From positions 5,063,048 through 5,127,047 of the forward strand of contig OZ038433.1 in assembly GCA_964036275.1 (NCBI GenBank): 64,000 nucleotides of DNA, written 5' to 3'. The stretch comes from Litoditis marina. Lineage: Eukaryota; Nematoda; Chromadorea; Rhabditida; Rhabditidae. Both the position numbers and the translations under genes were made by a program. Positions 21,701 to 30,720 of this stretch are shown here, in pieces (positions within the stretch are counted from its first letter, which is position 1; each line of letters starts with the position of its first letter). Below the pieces are notes generated by a model. It saw only the letters and a program-made list of their open reading frames with translations, did no database searches and was not told the origin of the DNA.

Positions 21701-24700
21701 GTGACAAGTTTGGGACGTTTTTCCACACCTCAGCACTAAATTGTTTCTATTTCGCAAAGTTTGCTCCTCATCTTCAAAATTCCGAGACGTGAAGGTTTGT
21801 GTGCGAAATATCTAATCGGTTTATTTATACTTATTGGCATGCATTTCTATCCTGACAAATTTCCACTACTTTTCAGTTTCATAATTGAAAGACTCACATA
21901 ACAATGAGAACCAAAATGTTCACTCTAATAGATGGATTTTTTATGGCGGATAGAATATTCATCCGTTTAAGGGTTGACTTCGTTTTCTCTGACTGGGCTT
22001 CGCTAACTTTTTCTGAAACATCAAAAGCTAATAATACTCGAAGTAAATCGAAGAGACACGTAAAGTTACATTCTAATGAGAATTCTTGCACTTTGTGATT
22101 GCCCGTTTCTGATTTATGCTGTGTTAAACATGTTTCACGTGACTGTGCAATTGACTATTCAGTATATGGAGGGTCTACGGGGTCTGAGTTGCAATTCGAT
22201 CTAACGACTCTCAAGTTACAAATGAAATATTTCTAGTTATTTTCTAGTATTTGGATTTGCGAACCACAATAGTGCTCACCATGGCTACGTACACTCTTGC
22301 AGTTAATGGTCCTAATTTCTTTCGTTTCCGGAGGAAAAAACACTGTTTAACCATCTTTTTTAGTGACTTCGTATCGAAAAAAGAGCGTGCGCCATGAAGA
22401 AATTTCGATAGTTTTCCGACAGCTCTCAGTTATCAAAACTTTCAGTAGGGACGAAGTTTGGACGGCAGAAATAGCATCAAGGTTCGTCTAGTGAAGCAGT
22501 TGAAGAGAATCACCATTTTGCCTGACCTACAGGTAGAAAAAGCCTCATTTAATCTATAACCCATTCCGTGCAATGAGAAGTTTCTGTCTTCATTTCTTAC
22601 TTATTCTGTTTCTTTTTTATTTTAACACCAAGCCAGTACCTGTTTCGTATTCGACTCCGTTTAACCAAGCAATCCTCTTTGCTGCCTTCTCTGCTTTCTC
22701 CAATTTTCCCCTCCTTTTCAGCCAAATCGGACTTTCTGGCATCAGAAACACGAGTGCAAAAGTCACACAGCTCATAACTCCACATAAAATTGAAGCCAAT
22801 CGCCATTCGCCCGCCAAAAACGTCAACAAAACCAACAGAAATTTGGCATTTCCCTATGAATACGAGTTGAGTTTTTCATAGAGCCAACATAAGTATTCCA
22901 AAAACGTATCTCAGTCCGTTATCGCAATGCGTGCAGCCAGACGTTCAGTGGTAATACTGAGAACGATTGGCGCCAAGTTTCTGCGAATAGAAAACTACAA
23001 AAGCGAGAGAGCATGGGGGTCAATGAGGCCGCAGACTTCTCGAAAGCGCTACAAAAGTGGCTTGCTAATTGGCAGAGAGTTGTCTGAGTGGCGAGAACTA
23101 AAATGTATAATTTTATGAGATCGAAAACTTCATCAGTATTGTGATTACACGCATAACATAAGTTGCATGGAATTCCAAAGAGTTTTGGGAAGTGTGTTGA
23201 TAACACCAAAGTACTTGTGTAATGCACTCACGAAATTGCTGAATGTTTCTAGTCTGAACCGAAATTTCGGCGAACAAATTTCGGAACAGAATGTCCAACC
23301 AATAGACAAACTACCTAAACCAAATGTAAAATATACTATAAGGAATTTGAATATTCACGTAAAGTTGGCATTCTAATGAGGTATCGTGCACGTTTCTGAG
23401 TTCTGCTGTGTTTAACATGTTTCACGTGACTGTGTAATGGACTAACGCTACAAAAACGAAGTTTGGAAATAGGAAAATAGGAATAAATACGGTACTGATG
23501 TGATATTTACTGACTAGCGGTCTATTTAGAATTGATTGTCTGATGGTGCTGAAATTTGGTGATGTATGAAGGTTATGATTGTTGTATAGTTTTGCTCATT
23601 TCGGAAAAAAGTTTTTAAAGGTTTAAAAAAATACTATTACTAACTAGACGGGAGCAGTATGCCATATACGGATTGGAATAATTTCTATCAAAATCTATTA
23701 CCTCCGATGGATATTCCCAAAAAGAAACGGAATATGTAGAGATGGACAACATTGTTTACGAAAGCTGAAATATTCGTATTCACTGCTTTTCTTTGTCGAA
23801 ACTTCGGAATCCATTTTCGCAATTATAGTCCAAATAAGTATTAAGGTACAGATATTTTTGGAGCATGCTGACAGCGAACTTTTTTCGCGCTCGAAGAAGT
23901 CTCTCGCCTGTCACTGGATGTATGCCAACAGAGCATACGAATAATCCAACTATTCACGAGAAGCTGTGTAAATGGAATCTGTTACATGATAACCGCCTCT
24001 TAACAGAGCGGTAAATGAATGAATATATAAATTGAAATGTGAAATACATGTTAGTCATGATTGAGTGCGCGCTCACGTTCTATGTAGTGCCCGGGGGTAA
24101 AGGTTAGCTTCTCCCCAAAGCACACCTCATTCTATGCTGCCCTCCCTAGCTCGGTGTGTAACTTAAATCCATTGATTTTCGGTCGTATCTCGTAAGTATT
24201 GGCGTGTATTGTTATTAAGCTACAAAAGATGTTTGTCCACTTCCATTACCTGAACCTCTTTCGACCTCTCCTCAATTTACCTTGCGCGATCAGATTCGGA
24301 ATACCTAGCCCGACGCAGAAAAGAAGTGTGAAACGTCGTCCAATTCTGTCAGCAATGAAACCGAGAACAATATTGCCAAGAATGAGTCCCACCACCTGGG
24401 TACTGCTCACTGAGAATCTGAAAGTGGCTCGAGTTCATTGTTGTACTGTTAGATTTAAAACGTTTGCTTCAAGTTTTTGTGATTGGCAAGCTACAGAATC
24501 AAAAGAGCATGGTGATTGATTATAATTCTCAGATATAAATCAGACAGTTGGATTGAAATTATGTTGTACAACGTTGATCATGTCTAACTAGGTGTGAACT
24601 TAACAACTGTTCTGTTCAGAGAACCTCGTATTTCACCCATTGAGATCAAAGTTTAAGGTCAAAAGCAGCTAGGAGTTGACCCACTTGCTGGTTGAACTGT

Positions 24701-26552
24701 GACAGTATGTGTTGAACTCCATGGAAGGGGAGTAGAAATCGGCCATGTACTTTTCCTTGCAAGCAGCCTATAATGTACACGTTTTCACGGCCAAATCACA
24801 TAAAAGGTTCCATAGTTTCTATTTTCCTACAAATACAATCACTAGAGTGGTTAACCAATTCCGAAAAACCAATTCAATTCAATTCCAATTCCAACCAATT
24901 CTCAAAAAATCTCAGAATTTCAATTCCAATTCTTTTCCGATGGCGCAAAACCAGTTCAATTCAATTCCAATTCCAACCAATTCTCAAAAAATATCCGAAT
25001 TTCAATTCCAATTCTTTTCCGGCGCCAAAAAACCAACTCAATTCAATTCAATTCCGACCAATACCATCCAATTCTCAAAAAAATCAATTCCAATTTCAAT
25101 TCTAGATGCAGTTTTTTGTCAATTCGGTTCATAAAACAGTTTTTGTGTTTATTAACACTACTACCGTCTTGAGATTGAATAGAACACAGCAGAAAACAAA
25201 CAATTTTCCCACGCTGAAAAAACCAATTCCAAAACCAATTCCAAATATGATTGCTGATATTCAAAAAACCAAAAGTACAATATCCTTTTCATCATCTAAC
25301 TTTTTCTTCTTTTAATTCCCCAATCGGAGTGCCACATCCAACAATGTGGAAAGTCACGTGTTGAATCGCGAATAAATCTATTCTATTCTATTCTATACAT
25401 AAGTTTCTTATAGTTCACACCATTCCTACTGAGACTCCTACAGTAACCTTACAAACTTTTCGAAGGCTGTTGTGAAGCTGAAAATGTAGTTCATGGAAAA
25501 GCTCCCGTATATTTACTCTACCTGACAAGGAGAATGAGGTACATAAATCCTTAACTTCTCCAATCAAAAGTAAGTGAGCAAAACGGCTTGGAAGTTTCGA
25601 AGTCCTACTGTAGGAGTCTCAGCAGGAATGAAAAAGACTATACCAGTTGAGCAGCATCTGTAATGCTTTCGCACAGGTTCGGACAACTGGGACAAGATGT
25701 ACATTTCTTGATCACTTCGAAACAGTGGTCACCTGAAATTCGGATCATAATCATTATAGAAAGCGGTGGGAAATTCGGAATACATTGACAGCACCAAGGT
25801 TGTGCCAACATTCCAACTCAGTTCAGCTTCGTTCCAATTCAATATCAGAGACAAAATTGATAAAAAACTTCGTAATCAACACCAAGTTGAGTTATCAAGC
25901 TGACCTAGTTTATCGAAGTTGACAACATAACACGGTTTTGGTCTTTTTTTGTTCAGTAAGGAGTAGTTAACTTGGTCGAAACGTGTTAGAAACTAGAACA
26001 CATCTACTGATATCTTCTCATGAGAAATATCATGTAAACTCTCCTCAGGGTGTAATTTTTTCGCCGGTATGGTCCGTAGTTATATACATTAATGGTTTCC
26101 TTTTGACATAAATGAAATCACAAGATTTTTTTACTTATCTCTACTGTGGGCAGGTCAATCAAACCCACTATGTCAAACTGAGCCAATCTCACCATCGCAC
26201 ATTGTTTTCGGTGTGTATTCGATGAAAACGGCGAACAAAACTTGTACATTGAAGAAAAAGTTCATCTGGTATGCGCACATAACCAGCCAATCGAACTGCT
26301 GCTTGCCTGAAATACCATATTTGAAATAACAGAAGTTGTGTTCATAGGATAATTTTTAGATTTTGAATAGAGGGGTTGTTTTAATATAACAGAGGTTAGG
26401 AAAAACTTTTCACCTGACACTACCAATCTATCAATATTCTGGAGTCACTTTTATAGTTTCTGTATACACTTAATAGTATGTATAGTCTGTGACTGATGGC
26501 TTTTGAAACTAACAAAGACCTAATACAAAAACTAACCCAGAAATTTCCACAT
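15757..26552 (-). CDS. SLC22-type MFS transporter, copy A (3' exons missing)
   Basis: Minus-strand paralogue of copies B and C. Exons in transcript order: 26552-26537, 26306-26193, 25732-25644, 24767-24685, 24417-24281, 23764-23702, 23314-23232, 22853-22640, 22012-21898, 21150-21036, 20649-20527, 20069-19899, 16401-16306, 15818-15757. Lengths equal those of B and C except exon 4, one codon shorter. Family marks: a Cys-rich loop after the first membrane segment (CTSCPSCPNLC), the MFS motif GFIADRIGRR, MPESPIWL after a membrane segment, and ELIPTEIRATV near the C-terminal half. No stop interrupts the 14 exons. The final two exons of B and C are not found; intron alignment to them fades near 15440. 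If the last donor (15756) is not used, the frame meets TGA at once, giving about 494 residues. Substrate unknown; such proteins carry organic ions across the plasma membrane. An antisense LINE occupies intron 12. Could be functional with a shorter tail or a decaying copy. Confidence 0.75.
15832..16207. mobile_element. G-run-rich hAT-like MITE, copy 1
   Basis: Starts GGGAAAATTGAAGTATCGCC and ends GTCAATGTTCCC, bounded by AAACTTTC on both sides (8-bp target duplication). It sits in intron 13 of transporter A; in copies B and C the corresponding site has the octamer only once. The interior has more than ten runs of five or more G or C, with 20-22 bp units of GGGGGGTCAAACTTCAATGG type. The 8-bp duplication points to hAT-type integration; no coding capacity is present. 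Confidence 0.8.
16652..16821. mobile_element. Palindromic MITE, AGTACGT family, CCG flanks
   Basis: Contains TAGTACGTGTGCAAGAAGA at the left and TCTTCTAGCATACGTAAT at the right with CCG on both sides. The middle shows CTGCGTCTCTCGCTCTGCC, a TACATCTCGCCGGGC centre and the matching right arm. Located in transporter A intron 12, just before the LINE. Confidence 0.75.
16947..19700 (+). mobile_element. RTE-like non-LTR retrotransposon, degraded
   Basis: Plus-strand LINE remnant in intron 12 of transporter A, antisense to that gene. The frame 16947-17942 encodes an apurinic-type endonuclease (start SLNCRGLGQ, then VALQEVK, VGGDFNAKLG and YDSDHRL). The frame 17875-19254 encodes reverse transcriptase (YRPISLLNTLYKVLS, LCFVDLAKAFDSI, RQGDVISPRLFTMVLD, HILFADDCLLFA). 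A third piece, 19255-19632, carries the C-terminal region (WSLIVSEWRP, RPMVRWRDEL). Breaks: a frameshift near 17882 between endonuclease and reverse transcriptase, a TAG at 19252, and a likely pair of compensating shifts within 17450-17520 where conserved text changes frame. The reverse transcriptase box is FADD. The 3' end is estimated near 19700 after an AATAAA; the 5' end is not defined. Domain order fits RTE/BovB-type elements. Almost certainly dead. Confidence 0.85.
20080..20225. mobile_element. Palindromic element related to the AGTACGT family (transporter A)
   Basis: Contains GTACGTGCTGGAACAC, CTGCGTCTCTCG, CATGTCCCGTCGGGGTGTGA and GAGGAGACGCAGG; arms are imperfectly inverted. It lies in intron 11, next to the exon 12 acceptor. 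Copies B and C have no counterpart at this place. Confidence 0.5.
20812..20995. mobile_element. Palindromic element in transporter intron 10 (copy A)
   Basis: Left part GAGGCACGCTAGGATATTAG with CTGCGTCATCTCAAACACAC; right part GAGAGACGCAGGATGGGATG. The orthologous intron of B (36170-36350) and C (47245-47420) carries the same element in matching orientation relative to the gene, so it was present before the copies separated. Confidence 0.65.
21484..21690 (-). mobile_element. tRNA-derived SINE-like repeat, copy 1
   Basis: On the minus strand it reads like a tRNA gene body: TAGCGCAGTGGTTGG (A-box-like), then GCAGGTTCGATTCCGGCG (B-box-like). A flanking body of about 130 bases (including GGAAAGGCGGGAGGGTACTG) is shared with 26683-26885 in the other orientation. 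No clean cloverleaf is formed. It lies in intron 9 of transporter A. Confidence 0.65.
22032..22165. mobile_element. MITE with CACGTG arms (transporter A intron 9)
   Basis: Left AATACTCGAAGTAAATCGAA and ACACGTAAAGTTACATTCTA; right GTTAAACATGTTTCACGTGA and ATTGACTATTCAGTATA. Same family as 12121-12254. Confidence 0.65.
23327..23450. mobile_element. MITE with CACGTG arms (transporter A intron 6)
   Basis: Left AATATACTATAAGGAATTTG and TTCACGTAAAGTTGGCATTC; right TTAACATGTTTCACGTGACT then GGACTAACG. It lies 12 bases from the exon 7 acceptor on the minus strand. Confidence 0.65.
24845..25105. repeat. CAATTC-rich minisatellite in transporter A intron 3
   Basis: Two to three imperfect units of about 85 bases made of AATTC, CCAATTCC and CTCAAAAAAT blocks. 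The overlapping open frames rich in N, Q, S and I are products of this repeat. Confidence 0.8.
25315..25400. mobile_element. Dispersed repeat end with CTATT run (copy in A)
   Basis: AATTCCCCAATCGGAGTGCC, ATCCAACAATGTGGAAAGTC and GAATCGCGAATAAATC followed by (TCTAT)n. The reverse complement of the same blocks is found in transporter B intron 11 (36718-36850), and partial forms at 13566-13640 and 54110-54185. Confidence 0.6.
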
Positions 26553-26682
26553 TCCGAGTAGGGATGTATCCAGCAATGTAAAACCTTGAAATGCGAGTTG
26601 AGAAAGGAGGCACTGTTATATAGTTGACAGATAGGGGAGTGTACGTCAATTGAGCGGATCCATTTTTCGACAAAAACAAGGT

Positions 26683-26885
26683 AACACTTATAGTCGTCGC
26701 CAACGGAAAGGCGGGAGGGTACTGTATATCTCAATTTTCGCTGTGTACGACCACATGTCTTTGATTCCAAAGCTTGTCTGTTATATACTCTCGTAGCGTA
26801 GTGGTTAGTCCAGCTACGGATCTTTTGCTTGCAGGTTCGATCTCAGCGAGAGAGAAAAGTTATAAATTTGGCACCCCCATAGCAG
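26683..26885 (+). mobile_element. tRNA-derived SINE-like repeat, copy 2
   Basis: Contains CTCGTAGCGTAGTGGTTAGT (A-box-like) and GCAGGTTCGATCTCAGCGAG (B-box-like), preceded by the body shared with 21484-21690. It lies just upstream of transporter A's first coding exon and is oriented away from that gene. Confidence 0.65.
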
Positions 26886-26962
26886 GTTTGCCAGAAGCTC
26901 TGTCAAAAAACACCTGTTTACCATCAACAAGATTACGTAACGCGTTTTCAGTTTGCTGTTAA

Positions 26963-27146
26963 AGGGGGGCAGAAAGGAAAGCTAGTTTAGGTACCCCGGG
27001 GTACCTAACTATAACGTTGAGCGCGCCAAAACAGGCAAACGCGTGTCAACCATATGCAAATTAGGTTCGTTGGTTTGAATTAAAAGTTATATTTATTGGT
27101 TTCTCTTGATAAGCTCTTTCATATTAACTTTCCTTTCTGTCCCCCT
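26963..27146. mobile_element. MITE with 19-bp TIRs and TTAA flanks
   Basis: Left end AGGGGGGCAGAAAGGAAAG; right end CTTTCCTTTCTGTCCCCCT, inverted with one mismatch. Both sides are TTAA. A TTAA duplication is the hallmark of piggyBac-type transposition; the interior has no coding capacity. Assignment to piggyBac is inference. Confidence 0.75.
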
Positions 27147-27152
27147 TTAACT

Positions 27153-29078
27153 GCACCAGCGAACCGAAAAAAACGAACACATTTGTTTACGCACATTCAT
27201 TTATCTACTCTCAAAGAATGTAGCACTCGTTCATCAGAGAAAAAGAAGAAAACTAGAAGTAGTTGAAGCCATATGGTTTTGAATGGTTCACAGTTCACTG
27301 TTGGTACGATGTTGTATCGGAGAGGGTTGAAACATTGATTTTCGAATATATTATTATAAAGTAAAGATGATCCTTAGAAAAAAACTGAATAATGAATACC
27401 AACATGTTTATGGATACAATGAAAGACTTCACGACTTTTATGGCGCATTTGACGCTCGATTATCGAATGAAAACATTCCTATGACTCAAACCAATTTCGG
27501 GGAATTTCTTTGTTCAAATAACAATTACTGTTTCGAACCTCACATCGATAGGCATGCCATAATTTTTTCGATGAAGTTTGATCAATCCAACCAATCCATG
27601 ATAGCAAAACCCTAAAATGCAGAGACAGAGCTACAAACACAGAAGAATACTGAATACCGAATGACGGGCCATCTCTATTCTTTCCCGTCGCACCGTTTCG
27701 AGGCGGTGATCATTATACATATATCTCAAATGATGATGTCAGAGCTACTTGTTATTCGATCTTGAATTAATTTCAAAATGTAGGCTTTTCAGTGGACATT
27801 CGTATGCGCAATACAAGGATTTTCACAGTTACGTGTACTATGTACTTGCAACGTGAAAACTAGCGCGTTGAATACATTGGAATGGCAGCTTGTGACATTG
27901 GAAAGGGAAACTCATGGAATGAGATGTTGGAACAATGGTACAAAGAAATCGAAGGTTGATAAGCAGACCCTATATATTCTATTCTGTAGAACTTTCTATG
28001 CACCTGATTAATTGCCTTTGTGAAAAGAAAGAGGCCTATTTCAGAGATAAGGCTCAGAATTCTTCGTATTTTGAAATGGCTGGAGGCGACCCTGAATGAA
28101 GGCTTGAGTCAGGATATAGCAGGGTTTTACCGGAAGGTCAGAAACAAGGACATACTCACCAGGTTTTCTGGAGCCTCGTCCAGAATACACCGGTTTGCCA
28201 TGGTGAAGATTACGGAACGTGTTTCCGACTTTCGTTTGCTTCGCTCGCGAACCGAAAAAGTCGGAATAGAGCAAAGATCACTGCAGGGAAAACTGATCAC
28301 TGTATACCTAAATGTTTATTGATACGATGAATCCCAATTGACGACGTGGCGCATTTGTCGCTTTATTTTCGGTTGCAAAACAGCATCTGCTCCGATTTCT
28401 CATCCGTAGTTCTGTGGAGAAAGGAACCGTTGGCCAGTTTACCTAACAGAGAGTTTCAAACAAACTTCGCGATCAAATTTCGGTTTGAAGTCTAATTTCG
28501 GATCTATGGTCGAGAACTTTCGCTTCTCTGAGTAGTTTCCTTCTATCATCCGAGGGAGGATTCTATGCCACTCGATAACTGTATTGATATTGATCATACG
28601 AATTTCCACCATAAAGCCTACAATATTGAAATGAAATCAAGATAAAACACAAAGTAGCTGTTACAACACCATTTGAGATATGTAGAATGGTCCATCTTCC
28701 GGTGTTCCGTATTCTGCTGTGTTTAGCTCTCGTTTTTTTTGCATTTTGCTGTTTTTTGCTATCGCTTATGGAATTGATTGATCAAACCACAACGGAGGAA
28801 TGATTACATGCCTACAGCGAGCTTTGAAACGGAAATCGCTACTAGAACCACCATTTGTGTAGGTCGTATGAATTCTCAAATCAAAAATACAATGTTTAGA
28901 TAAGTTTGTACTTCCAACTGTAAGTGACCCTTGTAATTAGGCGCACGGCTGCCCGTCCGCTCGACCAATTAGTGCTTGCTGTCCGTCCGGTCAACACCCG
29001 AGACCTTTCTGACCGTCCGCCTGGAAATCGAGAGGGCCAGCGGACGGGCCGCGGTGCACCCGAGGTGACCCCTCTCGA
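27153..29078. other. Head-to-head spacer between transporters A and B
   Basis: Contains blocks shared with upstream regions of copies B and C: TATGGCGCATTTGACGCTCG near 27440 matches, inverted, the 30230-30260 and 40005-40030 sequence. No exon chain was found. The open frames at 27367-27615 and 28020-28322 look like chance or repeat-derived frames. Confidence 0.45.
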
Positions 29079-30049
29079 TTGATTATTATGCCATCGCCTC
29101 GTCCAAAAATGGTACCACTTCGAACCCATTTTTCCACCCTTTTGAGTGAAATCAAAACACTCAATTCCAAACTCGACTCTCTGACCCAATCTCTACCCAC
29201 TATTATTCAATCCCAACTTCACCACTTCAATGATCGCCGCTGTCTCACTATTTATGGTCTACCAGAGGATTCTTCAACAAAGAAAAAGGTGAATGCAGTT
29301 TTCAATTTGGTATCCGTCTCTCCATCTAATATTTCCATTCTTCACCGTTTGGGTAAGCCTTGTCAAGATGGTTTACCTCGTCCACTCAAAGTATCTATCT
29401 AAGATGGTATTCCGTTTCCTCGTCTAATAGATCTACCTACTGCAATGAAATCTGATGCTTCTATGTCAACTTTCATGTTCGAAAGTTGGAGACTCCGGAA
29501 CAGCGGAAGGCTGTATTCCTCGCCAGACAATCGAAACGAGACACCGCCCGAGCTGAGGTCACTGACCAAACTACAACACCAACACCGTCTGCCGATCTTA
29601 AACTGCCAATTGGAATGGAGTTAGTTGAACAAACTAGAAACGTCGTTTCCAATCTTGTCTCAGCATTTCCATCTCCAAACTCTATATCTCCTCGTTCAAC
29701 CCATTTTGATGATCAACCTGCTATCCAAAGTCTCGTCTCTGTTGAAGTTACACAAATATCTGATGATCCTTCTCCTATGTGTGATACACCATCCATTATT
29801 GACCCTCCATCGTTCCATGATGCTCTTGATGATGTTACTTTGAAATGTGTAAATGACAATGTTGACATGTTGTATAATATGCACCTGAGTGGTGTTTCCA
29901 TGCGTGAACGTTACAGCTGTTTCCATGGTTGCTATCAATTGACCCCTCATCTGGCCCAAACTGTATCTGACGTGTACTTTGATCGCTATGGTTTCCGGTT
30001 TAACATCAATCAATCCTGGGTACCCTTTCCATCTCGGTCTTCTCACTGA
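29079..30049 (+). pseudogene. CR1-like retrotransposon ORF1 remnant
   Basis: Two adjacent frames. 29079-29402 encodes a probable coiled-coil stretch (TLLSEIKTLNSKLDSLTQSL) followed by RRCLTIYGLPED and LHRLGKPCQDGLPRPLKVSI, wording typical of ORF1 proteins of CR1-type non-LTR elements. After TAA at 29401 the related text continues and, following a frameshift near 29475, resumes with RKLETPEQRKAVFLARQSKR and runs to TGA at 30049. No endonuclease or reverse transcriptase follows, so this is a truncated, inactive fragment between transporters A and B. Family assignment rests on recalled motifs only. Confidence 0.55.
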
Positions 30050-30357
30050 GTCCCAGTAGTATCAACAAATTAGCAACTTGCGTATGTACTAGTTTTTCTC
30101 TTTCTTTATTATCTCAAATATCAGTTCATATGGTTTAAATTCGTAATTCTTTGTTTGTCCATCACTATACTGATAAAGTTTATTATTATTAATCAAGAAG
30201 TTTTAATTACTATTGTTTGATGCAAAAATTGAGCGTCGAATGCGCCATAAACGTCGTAAACTGGGATTTGTTGTATCAATGAACATTTAGGTATTCAGTG
30301 ATCAGTTTTTCTCGAAAGATCTTCACTCTGTTCTGCCTTTTTCAGTTTGCTTTGCTG

Positions 30358-30527
30358 AGTACGTATGCTAGAAGATCCCGCCCCCTCCATCCCATTCTGC
30401 GTCTCCTCGAACATACGCTATTTCTCTGCTCTTACATCCCGCCGGGATGTAAGAGACGAGAAATAGTAAGGCAGAGCGAGAGACGCAGGATGGGATGAAC
30501 GGGTCGGGATCTTCTAGCATACGTACT
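30358..30527. mobile_element. Palindromic MITE with empty site in copy C
   Basis: A 170-bp element starting AGTACGTATGCTAGAAGATC and ending with its reverse complement, flanked by CTG on both sides. The same position upstream of transporter C reads GCTTTGCTGGTGCAG (near 40121), with one CTG and no element. That defines both element ends and a 3-bp target duplication. Confidence 0.9.
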
Positions 30528-30720
30528 CTGGTGCAGTTGACAGGAAACGGAAAACGCGTTCGATGATCTTGTTGGCTAACGGGGATTTTCTCGACAAAGC
30601 TCCAGCAAACCTGCCAAGTGTTGCCTTGTTATATGTTCTCTCTGTCAACTATTTAACGATGCATCCTTTCCTAACTTTCATTTCAGGGGGTCGTACGTTC
30701 CAGGACACCCCTAATCCGAA

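Noticed and set aside
24745..25134. 129-residue plus-strand open frame rich in Asn/Gln/Ser
   Set aside because: Lies over a CAATTC minisatellite in a transporter intron and exists in two overlapping frames.
26787..26860. Possible functional tRNA gene
   Set aside because: A- and B-box-like motifs are present but stems do not pair as a tRNA, and a second copy shares non-tRNA flanks; called a SINE-like repeat.
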